A stretch of DNA of 64,000 nucleotides, taken from NCBI GenBank assembly GCA_964019335.1, contig OZ025649.1:558001-622000 (forward strand), read 5' to 3'. The DNA is from Diplonema japonicum. Lineage: Eukaryota > Euglenozoa > Diplonemea > Diplonemida > Diplonemidae. Below are positions 21,403 to 31,549 of the stretch, one piece after another. Under the pieces are notes generated by a model. It had not been told where the DNA came from and did no database searches. It saw nothing but the letters and a program-made list of their open reading frames with translations. Both the position numbers and the translations under genes were made by a program. Position 1 is the first letter of the stretch; each line of letters opens with the position of its first letter.

Positions 21403-23595
21403 ATGGGCAAGAAAGTGAGAAAGAGTACCATCCCCAAGGCGAAGGTGATCGACATGTCAGGAGAGGAGAAGAAGGTGAAGGCAAAGGCAGCGGTGTCGGA
21501 AAAGGGGAAGGGGAAGGGGACGTATGTTTTTAAAAAAAAGTGATTTTTTTTATAATCCTAAACAGGTACCTGGCGATGAAGGCAGACAGCGACAGTGAGG
21601 ACAGCGACCTTGGTGCTGCATTGGCCTTCGACAAGGAGCCGGAGATGGGGGAGATGGACTCCGAGGAGAATTCCGAGCTGGAGGAGATGATGGAGCTGGA
21701 CAGTGACATGGAAGAGGGAGCTGAAGAGATCGAAGACGATGACGATTCCTTTGGTCTTGGTGACGACGATGAATTCGATGAAGATGAGGGGCCCGACAGT
21801 GATGAATCCGTGGACTTCGAACAAAAGGTCAACCGTGCAAAGGCACAGCTCGAGGCGCAGCAAGCAGAAGCCGCCAAGGAGACCATGCTTACCAGAAAAG
21901 CAAAGGTCTTCTCACGAAGCACCGGCGAGAACGACGGGCTTAGCGACGACGGCGAAGAAGAAGAACCAGAAGAGGAAGACGAGGAGGAAGATGCCCCTGC
22001 AGAACAAATCCCCCTCGAACAACGCAAGGAACGTGTTGAAGAGGTCCTCAAGGTGCTTGACAACATCGAAGCGCAGCGAGAAGGTGACCACTCCCGTCAA
22101 GAATACCTCGGCATCCTGAAGGACGACCTCAAAGAGGTGTACGACTACAGCGAATGGTTGATGGGGAAGCTGATGGAACTGTTCCCGCCGAGAGAACTGT
22201 TTGAGTTCCTGGAAACGAACGAGAAGCAGCGCCCTCTCACCATCAGGGTCAACACCATTAAACAGTCTCGCCGAGACCTCGCTCAAGCACTGACAAGGAA
22301 GGGAATGAGCGTGGAGCCGACAGGTCCATGGTGCAAGGTGGGACTGCAGATTTTTGAGTCAGATGTCGCGGTGGGAAGCACTGCCGAATACCTTGCGGGG
22401 CATTATTTAGTACAGAGCGCGAGTTCATTCTTGCCAGTGCTTGCGATGGAGGTCACCGAGGGGATGAGGGTCCTGGACATGGCTGCAGCGCCAGGTGGGA
22501 AAACCACACACATTGCACAGCTCATGAAGAACACAGGCACATTGATGGCAAACGATGTTTCCGCAGAGCGTCTCATTGCCTTGAGGGGTAACATGCTCCG
22601 CATGGGCAACACCAACACCGTCATCACCAACTACAACGGAGTTGGCTACGACCGTGTCATGAAGAACTTCGACAGGGTGCTGCTGGACGCACCGTGCACG
22701 GGGCTTGGTGTTATCTCGAGAGACCCCCGCATCAAGGCATCCAAGACAGAGCGCGACGTGACCCTCTGCGCTATGCTTCAGAAGAAGCTCATCCTCTCCG
22801 CCATCGACTGCTGCAAGGTAGGCGGCACTGTGGTCTACTCGACTTGCAGCATCCTCGTTGAAGAGAACGAGGCGACTGTCGACTACGCTTTGAAGCACAG
22901 AAATGTATGAAGAATGTATCTTTTTTTTAATAAAACACTTCTCAGATCCGTATAGTGGAAACGGGTCTTCCCTTCGGTCGTCCGGGGATGACCAAATTCA
23001 GGAAGAGCAGGTTCCACCATTCTGTAGGGTTGAGCAGAAGGTTTGAGAACTAAAGGAGGAAAAAAAAAAAGAAAAAAAAAAAAAAACCAGGTACTACCCT
23101 CACGCCTTCAACATGGACGGGTTCTACGTCTGTAAAATCGAAAAGCTTGCGCATGGCGAGAACACTTCTTCCCTTTGGCACAAGGTATGGAAGGAAAAAA
23201 AGAATACAAAAAATTTGATATTTTTTAAGGAGAAAAAAGAGGACACGAAGAAGGGCAAGAAGAGGGGTCAACCTGAGGGAATGCCCGAACCCCCTCTGAA
23301 GGTTCAAAAGAGGAAGGCGGATGCCATCGCAGGGGCGGAGCTAACTGAGAAACCGAAGGAAGTGTCCAAGATGATGACGATTAAAAAGGTGCCGGTGGTG
23401 AAAGGGGTAAAGAAAGAGAGGAGGAGCCGGTGGAAGAGAAAGAACCAAAAGGACAAGGAGAAGCAACTGAATGGAAAAAAGAGCAAGAAGGACAAGGTCC
23501 CCGCCGAGAAGCCTGTGAAGAAGGACGCTGAGAAAAAACCCTCTGTTAAAAAAGCTGCGCCGAAAAAAAAGAGCATACAAAAGACTAAGAAATAA
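21403..23595 (+). CDS. NOP2: rRNA cytosine-C5 methyltransferase NOP2/NSUN1, 5 exons
   Basis: Nucleolar SAM-dependent enzyme that makes m5C in large-subunit rRNA and acts in 60S biogenesis. Proposed exons: 21403-21521, 21566-22904, 22946-23040, 23091-23184, 23230-23595 (670 residues). The N-terminus is basic, then strongly acidic. The catalytic domain shows motif I PGGKTTHIAQLM, motif IV DAPCTGLG (Cys417) and motif VI STCSILVEENEA (Cys467), the two cysteines used by the NOP2/NSUN fold. Splicing out 23041-23090 restores SRRYYPHAFNMDGF, matching human TRRFYPHTHNMDGF. The last intron (23185-23229, GTATG...AAG, 45 nt) keeps the frame open if retained, so its removal is uncertain. The Lys-rich C-terminal tail is typical of nucleolar proteins. 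Confidence 0.93.
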
Positions 23596-23767
23596 GAACT
23601 CTTCTCCTCTGCCTCCCCCCCCCTTTTTTTTCGCATCTCCCGTTTCTTTTTTCTTTTTTGTTCAAATCATAGTGATTTCCCCTTCTTTTTTTTTTGTTTC
23701 CCACTCCTTACCATCATGAAAAAAAAAAAAAAAAAAAAAATCATTTCTTTTTATACCCTACTCATTT

Positions 23768-23800
<33 letters not shown>

Positions 23801-23858
23801 ATTTACCCCATGATTCACCATGTCAGTGCGTGTTTTTAAAAAAAGAAAAAAAGAAAAA
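23596..23858. other. Short homopolymer spacer
   Basis: T-, C- and A-runs followed by TTCACCATGTCAG (AG at 23825-23826) and an A-rich stretch directly before the next ATG. An in-frame ATG at 23820 lies upstream of the acceptor-like site and would add only a Lys/Arg-rich leader. Confidence 0.5.
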
Positions 23859-25703
23859 ATGGAGATCAACGATCGACCGGAGTCGGAAAAGGTCAGCATG
23901 CTGAAAAAGGTCATCACCCGCCCATCAATCCCCGACTCCGAAGCAGCGCATCTCGGGCCCGTTGACAAATTCGTGAAGTACGGTCGGGTGCCTTGTAAGC
24001 TCGTTCTCAATATTTTGATGGTGATCCTGCTCACCCTAGAGGTGGCGATATTCGTCCCAGTGGACAACCATTATCACAACGACTCAGTGCTTGCTTTGAG
24101 CGACCTGTTCACACCTAACGGCCAGATAGGTGCGACACCCACCATGGATTACCATTTTTACGACTCGACGGAAATCGTTTTGTTTCTAAACAGAACGTTT
24201 TCAACATGGAACACCATCAACGAGTCCGCCACAGGTCTCTACCTGTACGAGCTGGACGGGAACGGGGCGAGAATATTGCCTTACATGGAACTCGAGATGA
24301 AAAAAAACGGCACTTTTACAGATATTATAGGCGAGGACCACCCTGATGTTTCAACAAGAACGGTCCACTGCACGTTAACCCCTGAAAACCCAATCGGTCC
24401 CTTCGCACCATTGTTGAACGGAAACCCCATCGTGACCTTGGGAGAGGACAAGAAAGGCGTGTTAAACAAAAATCGACGCGTAACAAAGCGAGACACCACC
24501 AGTACTCAAAAATCCATGATAACAGATGTCGATGCAGGCCAGCAGGATCCTTTCTGTGAAGGCGACCCCTTAATCTTCGAGAAGATCAACTCGATTATTG
24601 TCCACCTTGTAATCGACAATATCAGGCTTGCTGGCACAACCAACCACCCTACCATTCGAAGGTGGACAATGCAGCAAGCCTATTCAATGACGTCTCGAAG
24701 CGGTGTTGTAGAATTTGAGATGACCTATGAAACGGGGATTGTGGGACGGCATATTGATGTGGCAGATGCAATGTCACAGATGTACACGATTCTCCCGTTT
24801 TTTTGTTTGATAATTGCGTTGTGGGACTTGGTGCTGCGTGTTAAACAGGCTCGGTCTGAGCTCAGCAGGAAACAAAAAGCACGAAAGATCAAAGAAACCA
24901 TCGCAAAATCCCGCGAAGAGGCTTCCCCAAGAACCGAGATTTCCATCGCCGACAACGATTTGATGAAACCGTTAGTCGATGGCGATGGGATTCCATCAGA
25001 TGTGGAATCGTCGTCCGATTCACATTCCTCTGAAATGTCGCGCGCGAGAGATTTCGATGTCGAACAAGAAGTCGCAGAAAATATTAGTAATTACTCCGAG
25101 GAGTGGTGGGACATGGAGGACAACCGTGTCCAATGGCTTGTCACCGCTGTTTTGACAGACACCCTTATCATTGTTTCGAGGATACTTATTCTGTACATAA
25201 ACCTCTCAACGTCGAGTATAGAAAATTCCACTCTTGTAGCGAGATCTGCCATTTCCGGGCTTGCCATTTTATTTGCGTGGGTTGTGATAATTTCCCATTT
25301 GGAGCATCAGCCTCGGTTTTATCTGCTCATGAAGACGCTTCGTCGAGGTACTCCAAGAGCGTTGAAGTTCGTCTCTGGGTGCTTCCCAATTCTAATGGGG
25401 TATGCCATTCTTGGAACTGTCATGTTTGGAGGGTATTCCGACCGGTTTGCCACGTTGGATGGCTCGTTCGTTGTGCTCTTCTCCGTCATGAACGGGGACA
25501 TCATTGATGAAACCTTTGAGTCAATCTTTCTCGAATCGTCTCTGTTCCTCAAAATCTTCTCCCGTGTGTACCTCTACACCTTCATCGCCCTGTTCATCTA
25601 TGCCATTTTGAACATCCTTCTTGCCATCATGGAAGACGCGTACTTCCAAGTAAAGCGGCAGTTGATTGTTGGGTTACGTGAGGAAGTTCTTCAAGCTGAA
25701 TGA
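23859..25703 (+). CDS. Mucolipin-type TRP cation channel (TRPML)
   Basis: A 614-residue polytopic membrane protein with the TRPML/PKD2 layout: S1 at about 48-66, a large luminal domain (about 67-300) with N-glycosylation sites (NRT, NES) and cysteines, then S2 (YTILPFFCLIIALWDLVL), S3-S5, a pore loop at 537-550 (FVVLFSVMNGDIID), and S6 (FIALFIYAILNILLAIMEDAY). Mucolipins are endolysosomal Ca2+/cation channels gated by PI(3,5)P2. The filter has Asn545-Gly-Asp547, but the second acidic residue of the mammalian NGDD filter is Ile here. The S2-S3 linker carries an unusual Ser- and Asp-rich insert (about 350-420). The start at 23859 is chosen over 23820 because it follows the A-rich leader. Confidence 0.88.
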   Translation: MEINDRPESEKVSMLKKVITRPSIPDSEAAHLGPVDKFVKYGRVPCKLVLNILMVILLTLEVAIFVPVDNHYHNDSVLALSDLFTPNGQIGATPTMDYHFYDSTEIVLFLNRTFSTWNTINESATGLYLYELDGNGARILPYMELEMKKNGTFTDIIGEDHPDVSTRTVHCTLTPENPIGPFAPLLNGNPIVTLGEDKKGVLNKNRRVTKRDTTSTQKSMITDVDAGQQDPFCEGDPLIFEKINSIIVHLVIDNIRLAGTTNHPTIRRWTMQQAYSMTSRSGVVEFEMTYETGIVGRHIDVADAMSQMYTILPFFCLIIALWDLVLRVKQARSELSRKQKARKIKETIAKSREEASPRTEISIADNDLMKPLVDGDGIPSDVESSSDSHSSEMSRARDFDVEQEVAENISNYSEEWWDMEDNRVQWLVTAVLTDTLIIVSRILILYINLSTSSIENSTLVARSAISGLAILFAWVVIISHLEHQPRFYLLMKTLRRGTPRALKFVSGCFPILMGYAILGTVMFGGYSDRFATLDGSFVVLFSVMNGDIIDETFESIFLESSLFLKIFSRVYLYTFIALFIYAILNILLAIMEDAYFQVKRQLIVGLREEVLQAE

Positions 25704-26822
25704 GAATTTTCTTTTTTTCCAACCCACCCAAGGGCGGCCCTCCATGAGGGGGTTTGTCCTGCACTTTGAGTTTTTTTTTTTTTTTTTTTAAAAGGTGGTG
25801 GGGATAACATGGAAATATAAGAAAAAGATCAGATGTGTTGTTCGCTGTTGACCTCCTCGTCGGTCATCACCGGTAGCGCCCGAGTGGAAGAACATAATGC
25901 AGATGCTCAGGGTGACGAACAGGCAGCAAACTGCACGAGCGCAGAATCTTGGTTACCCGGGACGCACCGGCTGGGGTTGAGCTGTACACCGCACGCATTA
26001 AGGACACGACGCGGAACGCAGAAGAAGCTACAACTCGGCCGCGGTGCGCCCCCTGTAATCAAGTAGACAGTTCTTGTGCAGGGCGCCGCCAACACCGGCC
26101 TCCTTTAACTCATATTTTTTTTTTTTTTTTTTTTTTTTTTGTTTGGTATTCCTTCCCTCCTCTCCCCTTCCCCCTTATCATTGTGATGAAAAAAAAAATA
26201 AAAAAAGAATTTGTTTTGTTTTGTTTTTTTGTTTTTTTTTTGCTCTCTCAAAAAAAAAAGAAGAAATAAAAAAAAAAAAAAAAAAAAAAACGAGAAATAA
26301 AAAAAATAAAATAAAGAAATTGTGTTTTTTTTTGTGTGTGATGTGTGCGCAGTAACAGGGGGTGCTCTTTTCTTAACAAGAAGTATAGGACAGGGGGGGG
26401 GGGGGGGGGGGGGAGGGGATTTAGCTTTATTTTGTCGAATTTTTAGCTTAAGCTTTCTATAGGATGCCCGCCGTTGCATAAACAAGAAACGCCGCCAACT
26501 CTTCTTCTTCTTCTTTTTTTTTTTTTTTTTGCCTACCTGCACCGCACCAAATTGTAATTGGGTAATAAAGAAAAATGGTGTTCCAAACATAAAGAGAGAG
26601 AGATACAGAGAACTGAGCACATGAAAGCGGGTTGCTTTGTTATTGTGAATCTGCGTCTTGCCCCTTCCCCCTTCTTCTTTCCCCAACACAGATCTTTCCA
26701 TCCCCCCACCACCCACACCCCTGCAACTTCTTACGCGAACCCCCTTTTTATTTTCCGGTGCGGCCGAAAGGATGTCTGGAGAAAATAGGGGAAAAGAATG
26801 TTTTATTTAGTCGATTTTTTTT
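25704..26822. other. Spacer with a probable retroelement fragment
   Basis: A normal-complexity block at about 25829-26117 sits between T-, A- and G-runs (including a poly-G run near 26391-26413, one of very few on this strand). The block contains the AGAAGAAGCTACAACTCGG repeat (26020-26038) shared with 1801, and ends TCCTTTAACTCATAT (26101-26115), shared with 29265 and 41111. It therefore looks like an element fragment. No intact gene is seen. Just before 26823 a T-run leads directly into the reverse transcriptase sequence. Confidence 0.5.
25829..26117 (+). mobile_element. Probable retroelement-derived fragment
   Basis: About 290 bp of GC-richer sequence embedded in homopolymers. It shares two separate short segments with other parts of the window: 26020-26050 with 1801-1831, and 26101-26115 with the ends of the 29232 and 41080 repeats. 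Sharing of two unrelated segments suggests that it is the 3' part of a dispersed element. The direction is inferred from the common TTTAACTCATAT end followed by a T-run. Confidence 0.4.
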
Positions 26823-28682
26823 TTGAACCATCGGCCGATCACAGTCACGAGCGCGGTCTATCGGCTGTGGGCATGTGCGAGGCTGCGTGACATCACGCTG
26901 TGGCAAGAGAAGTGGATCGACGACTCTCAGCATGGTTTCAGACCGAAGAGAGGCACGGATAGCATTCTGATGGAGCTCAGTACACAGCTCGAAGAGGCGC
27001 TGTTGACAGGCACCCCTCTCAACGGCATTGCGTTGGATTTTGTCAAGTGCTTCGACAGAGTCCCACAGCAGATAGCTTTTGGCCTGATGCAAGATCTCGG
27101 TTTGCACGAGCGGATACTGACCCCCTTGAAAGCTATGTATGCGAACCTGAAGCGGCGATTCCGTTTCCCGACAGGTGTTGGCTCAGAGTTCCGAGTGACG
27201 AATGGTATCCTGCAAGGGTGCCCCATCTCGGTAATCATGGTGAACGCCTTGGTGTCGGTGATGGTGAAGTGCGTGATGACGGAAGTACCAGGAGCTTGGT
27301 CACTTTCGTACGCGGATGACGTGTACCTCCTGGCGCGTTTAGCGGAGGTCCTGACAAGGGCGACCAACAAGGTGATCGAGTTCGGGGACCGGACAGAGAT
27401 GCGCCTCAACGGAAAGAAGTCGCAGGGATTCTCGACGAAAAACGAGATCGGCCCTAGTTTAGTATGCACCGGTTCCTCGTTCAAGGTAGCTAGGGAGATC
27501 AAATCACTTGGCGTGAACCTGAGCATGGATGGGAATCACAGGCTGGACAAGCTGGACGCAGCGGAGGGACGCCTGACCCGTCTCGGAGCTTTGCCACTAG
27601 GGTTTGAGAACAAGTCGACGATGTTGACAAGCACTGTGCTACCGTCGTGTCTGTACGGAGCGACGTATGCGGCACCCTCGGACGACCAGCTGAAGAAGAT
27701 GTGTACAGCGGCAGTGGTCTCCTTGTGGGGCCCCCAGTTCGGGATGAGAAACCCCGTGTCTGTACTGAACGTTCTGCTGCCAGGGCATACGGCACATCCC
27801 TTGTCGAAGGTCATCTACGGAACGATAAACAGCTTGGTCCGGGAGAGCCTGGCCTCTCCGCTTTTGCGGCAGCGTGTTGGTGAGATCATTGGTCTATACC
27901 AGGACCGTGATGACGATGAGGTGATGGGTCCGATTGGAGTCCTGCGGAACAGATGGCTCCCCTTTCTGGGGAAGGGATGGTCCTTTGTGGCCGACCTGCA
28001 CGGAGATACAGCGGTGGCTCACAAAGTGAGGCAAGCCATCAGACCGGCAGTTGCGAAGAGGCTGATCGAGAAGAGATCAACCTTCGTGGGGATGGAGGCA
28101 GGGGCGTGCCCGTCCACGAACTATTGGTGGAAAAAGCTCCAGGCCCGGAGACCGTTGGTGTCCTTTAGGTTACGGCGCATCATTAGTGGGGCAGTGTTCA
28201 CGACTCACCCGAGGGTGTGGGGGAGAAAATTGGATGGCCCTGGTGTGGAAAACCCAGCATTAGCGTGTGACGTTTGCGACCACCGGTCCCAGACAACGAC
28301 CAGCATGACGGAGCATGCACTGTGGGGGTGCGAGCCGGTAAGGAGTGTGTTGGAAAGCGAGCAATACGCAGAGGTGAAGCGAGAAGGCCTCCCAGCTGCC
28401 ACAGCCCTTCACGGGATAGTCCCAAGAGGAGCCGACAAAGCAGGGAAAGAACGTGCCAGGATGGTGCAACAATACCTCCTGAAAGTAGTGACGGTCCGTG
28501 ACGCCAGAGCAGCGGAAAAAAGCAAGAGAGTGCTCACCTCCAACCCTTGGGATGAGGTAACGACAGGGAGGCAACATGATGTTCCGACGGAAGCGTTGCT
28601 GAAGGCGAACGGGGCGTCAGGCGCGGTCCTGACCTTTCATTTGAAGAACGTGGCTAAGAGGCCTACGATGGTACGATGGTAA
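26823..28682 (+). pseudogene. Non-LTR reverse transcriptase, N-terminally truncated
   Basis: A 620-codon open frame with no native start (it opens with TTG at the truncation point). Reverse transcriptase motifs are clear: NHRPITVTSAVYRLW (fingers), ALDFVKCFDRVP (palm motif A with the catalytic Asp), ILQGCPIS (motif B) and LSYADDVYLL (motif C, YADD). A C-terminal zinc knuckle C-x2-C-x12-H-x4-C (CDVC ... HALWGC) near residues 481-500 is the type found after RT in non-LTR elements. The RT core is intact, but the endonuclease and N-terminal part are missing, so the copy cannot be autonomous. GC content and codon use resemble the host genes. Confidence 0.85.
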
Positions 28683-28704
28683 GAAGAAAACTTCCGTCAC
28701 TACA

Positions 28705-29064
28705 ATGGAACTCGCCATAGACTATGAGCAGACCACCCGCCGGTCACTCATAGGTCCCCTCGACGATCAAGACCTGCTCACGGAGAAGGCCGCAAGGATG
28801 CGATACATCTTGGGTCGCATCCAGAAATGCTCAGCACGCTGTGGAAGGTCAGCCTTCCCCGCCAACGCCAAATCAAGGGTGCATACCCTTCGACATCTTG
28901 GGGGCCCGACGGCACACGGCTACGACAGGAGACCACTCTTCTCCTCGAGCCAAACCCCCCCCCTACCTAGCACGACTCCAAGCAATGTTTCTCGCCCAGA
29001 TGCCGTCCATCTCATCGCGACAAACAGCCACCGCAGGCACCAGACAGCAACCGCAGAACGGTGA
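28705..29064 (+). CDS. Short ORF behind the reverse transcriptase
   Basis: A 119-residue frame starting 23 nt after the RT stop. Composition is rich in Arg, Pro, Ser and Thr, and I recognise no domain. It may be a second small ORF of the retroelement or simply open 3' sequence. Confidence 0.25.
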   Translation: MELAIDYEQTTRRSLIGPLDDQDLLTEKAARMRYILGRIQKCSARCGRSAFPANAKSRVHTLRHLGGPTAHGYDRRPLFSSSQTPPLPSTTPSNVSRPDAVHLIATNSHRRHQTATAER

Positions 29065-29124
29065 CCGATTAGTGTGAATTTCTACCTGAACAGTGAGCAC
29101 CCCCATGCACACTGAAATTTTATC

Positions 29125-29159
<35 letters not shown>

Positions 29160-29231
29160 GCTGGGGAGAAGGCCAGCAAGACCACCAAAGGAGGAGAAAC
29201 CGCTGCTGAAAGGGGATAGGTGCAGGTAGAA

Positions 29232-29279
29232 GATGAGAACAAGGGGGCGTCTCACAAAGACTTCCTTTAACTCATATAT
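29232..29279 (+). repeat. Dispersed repeat R3, copy 1
   Basis: A 48 bp segment beginning GATGAGAACAAGGGGGCG and ending TTTAACTCATATAT. It is repeated at 41080-41127 with two differences; its last 15 bases are also at 26101-26115. Possible 3' end of a retroelement. Confidence 0.85.
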
Positions 29280-29559
29280 TTTTTTTCGGTTTGGGGTTAT
29301 ACAGGGCATGTGAACACATTATCACGCCCAGAGGTGTGAAGCATTGTCCGAGAGAGTAGTGCATTCAAAAGGGCCCGATAACCCCGTTTTTTTCCTTTTT
29401 TTTTCCCTCTAACTCGATATCAGTTACGGTACCCTCTTATGTGGTTTTAAAAAAAAAAAGAAAATAAAAAAGAACATCCCCCTCCATCCTCAGGTGTTTC
29501 CCCATCGAATGCCTCGCCCATGGTGATGTGATTACCTTCCTTTGCCTTTTTTTTTTTCT

Positions 29560-29600
29560 CAGGCGTCGTGCCACATACCGCAGGTACCCTTAAATGTCTC
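29560..29600 (+). repeat. Dispersed repeat R1, copy 1
   Basis: A 41 bp segment beginning CAGGCGTCGTGCCACATACC and ending TTAAATGTCTC, preceded by a T-run plus CTC. It recurs at 32763-32803 with one base change and also with a pyrimidine run in front, so each copy reads like sequence joined to a 3' splice site. Confidence 0.85.
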
Positions 29601-29693
29601 TTTTTTTTTTTTTTTGTTTTTTTTTGTTACGCTCTCTGAGGAGGAAAAATGGGGATGATTTTTTTTATGGAGGGGAAAAAGGGCAGCAAACTC

Positions 29694-29727
29694 AGGTGTG
29701 TGACGACACCTCCCTTAAGCGAGTCAT
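29694..29727 (+). repeat. Dispersed repeat R2, copy 1
   Basis: A 34 bp segment containing ACGACACCTCCCTTAAGCGA. The second copy is at 54640-54673 with two changes. Both are preceded within 30-50 bp by GGGCAGCAA. Confidence 0.85.
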
Positions 29728-29846
29728 GGTGCAATTTTTTTTTTGCCCACTTCTTATTCCTCATTGGCGTTAACATTCAAAAACAGAAAAGGCGAGGGGG
29801 AGGGGAGAGAGGGGGAAAAAAAAGAATCCAAAAAAAGAGGAAAAAA

Positions 29847-31046
29847 ATGGGCTGCTGCCACGCAGGGGGAAACGGGAATGAGATTGAGGAAGAAAAGGCA
29901 CCGATCAGAAAGAGCTTCCAAGGAACAGACGCCAGCGAAGCAGATGACGCGGCGGCAGAACGACGCAAAAAGGCGGAAAACACCGCTGCAAAGGGGAAAA
30001 CAAACAACAATAACGACGACCGAAAAGCTCAAATCGACAAAATGAAAGCTAGAATGGGAAACAGAGCCGGTGCACTAGAGGACGAATTCGTGGAACGAGA
30101 CCAACTAAACACAACAACAGGCAAAAACGGAACAAGACCCGACAGGTACAAACGAACATCAAAACTTGGAAAAGGAGCATTCGGCACAGTTTGGAAAGCA
30201 AAGGACCTAGTAACCAACGCAATTGTAGCCATAAAAGTTATCTCCAAAGAATCATTGGCACTGGACCAAGGGGGGAAGGAACGCCTTTCAAGAGAGGTAA
30301 CCATTATGAAAGCACTAACACACAACAACCTTGTAAATCTGTACGGATTGATAACCAATGATAAGGACAAGGAAATGTGGATGATTGTGGAATACGTAGA
30401 CGGTTGCGATCTCATGAAAAAACTCGAAAACGGAAGGTTTTCCGAAAAGGTCGCCCGCGGTTACTTCCAGCAAATGATTGTCGGCCTGCATTACGTTCAT
30501 TCCCAGCACATCGCTCATCGTGACCTGAAACCTGACAATATTCTTGTAACCACGAGAAACGTTGTTAAAATCACAGACTTCGGTCTTTCCAACTTTCAAG
30601 AAGCCGATGAACGCGGCCATGTCCCTCGTGGGCAGTCCTTGAAAACTTGCTGTGGAACGCCCTATTATGTAGCGCCCGAAGTCATTACATCAAGCAACAA
30701 AAAAGGATATTCAGGATTTACGTGTGATGTCTGGTCGTTGGGTATCTTGTTGTATGTGATGCTTGTCGGTGATGTGCCCTTCAGTGGAGGCGATCTGAAA
30801 GGATTGCTTCACAACATTACTAAGGGTGTCTTCTCGTTCCCCAGTACTTCCATTTCGCCGCAGGCTAAGAATTGTATTAGGTCAATACTTGTTATGCCGG
30901 ACAAACGTGTTACTTTGACACAGCTTGCTGACGACCCGTGGGTTGCTGAGGGCTTCGACAAATCGCTAATGAGCGTGGAGGACATGAATGTGGATTCAAC
31001 AGACCCCGCGTTGCTGTGTTCTATCAGGGCAATGGCCGAATGGTGA
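29847..31046 (+). CDS. CAMK/AMPK-like Ser/Thr protein kinase, N-acylated
   Basis: A 399-residue protein. The ATG at 29847 gives MGCCHAGGNG, with Gly2 for myristoylation and Cys3/Cys4 for palmitoylation, so membrane attachment is expected. A charged linker (about 10-95) precedes a complete kinase domain (about 102-365): GKGAFGTV glycine loop, Lys130 (AIKVI), HRDLKPDN with Asp226, DFGLSN with Asp244, CCGTPYYVAPEV activation segment and DVWSLGILLYVML. These features place it in the CAMK/SNF1-like group. No regulatory domain follows; only about 35 residues remain after the kinase fold. The upstream in-frame extension to 29649 is a homopolymer translation and is rejected as the start. Confidence 0.9.
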   Translation: MGCCHAGGNGNEIEEEKAPIRKSFQGTDASEADDAAAERRKKAENTAAKGKTNNNNDDRKAQIDKMKARMGNRAGALEDEFVERDQLNTTTGKNGTRPDRYKRTSKLGKGAFGTVWKAKDLVTNAIVAIKVISKESLALDQGGKERLSREVTIMKALTHNNLVNLYGLITNDKDKEMWMIVEYVDGCDLMKKLENGRFSEKVARGYFQQMIVGLHYVHSQHIAHRDLKPDNILVTTRNVVKITDFGLSNFQEADERGHVPRGQSLKTCCGTPYYVAPEVITSSNKKGYSGFTCDVWSLGILLYVMLVGDVPFSGGDLKGLLHNITKGVFSFPSTSISPQAKNCIRSILVMPDKRVTLTQLADDPWVAEGFDKSLMSVEDMNVDSTDPALLCSIRAMAEW

Positions 31047-31549
31047 TTTTTTTTTTCTTTTTTTTTTTTCCAACGAGTTTCACTCAATTTTTTTTTTTTT
31101 TTAGCTCCGTTTTTTCTTCTTCTTCTTTCCTTATTATTATTATTTTTTTTTCTTCTTCTTTTTTTTCCTTGCTCTCTCTTTTGCATTTTTTTTTTGTTGT
31201 TGTTGTTGTTGTGTTTTGTTTATGCATTCCCGCGTTTTTTTGAAAACTGAAGTGTGTGGCTGTAAAAAAAAAAAAAAAAAATTCTTAATTTTTTTGTACA
31301 CCCCCGGAGAATAATAAATACGAGGGGGAGGAAAATAAATTAAAAATAGGTCTTACAGTCGTTTTTTTTATTTGTTCATCGAAACTTAAATTTAAAAAGA
31401 AAATGTTTCATTCTCAATTTCTTTTTGTCTCTATTTGACTCCATCCCCCCCCCCCCCCCCCCCCCCACCCACCCATAATGCGAATCAAAAACGAAAATAA
31501 CATACAGGTGATGTAAAAGGGAAAACCCGCTCCCCTCTCTTTTTTTTTT
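31047..31549. other. Homopolymer spacer
   Basis: T-runs, a (TTG)n stretch near 31195-31213 and a poly-C run at about 31446-31466. ACATACAG (AG about 31507-31508) and a T/C run precede the next ATG. No gene is seen. Confidence 0.6.

Larger units (their letters stand above)
26823..29279 (+). mobile_element. 5'-truncated non-LTR retrotransposon
   Basis: The element body begins abruptly inside the reverse transcriptase fingers, right at a poly-T run, with no start codon or upstream endonuclease. Abrupt 5' truncation is the usual result of target-primed reverse transcription. It includes the RT frame (26823-28682), a short following frame (28705-29064), a 35-base T run (about 29126-29159), and possibly the 48 bp segment 29232-29279 as its 3' terminus, because the same segment occurs alone at 41080-41127. 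The exact 3' end and any target duplication could not be fixed. Confidence 0.6.
29065..29846. other. Repeat-rich spacer before the kinase gene
   Basis: Contains the retroelement tail candidate (29232-29279), a 41 bp dispersed repeat (29560-29600) and a 34 bp dispersed repeat (29694-29727), separated by T and A runs. The kinase leader follows: AACAG (AG at 29785-29786) and an A/G-rich stretch. Confidence 0.5.

Noticed and set aside
26600-26640. U6 snRNA (ATACAGAGAA resembles the ACAGAGA box)
   Set aside because: The bases after it do not follow U6 (no AGC triad or GATTAGCATGG context) and no U6 5' stem is seen.
26105-26716. 203-residue minus-strand ORF
   Set aside because: Composed of Lys, Phe and Pro strings from homopolymers; no domain.
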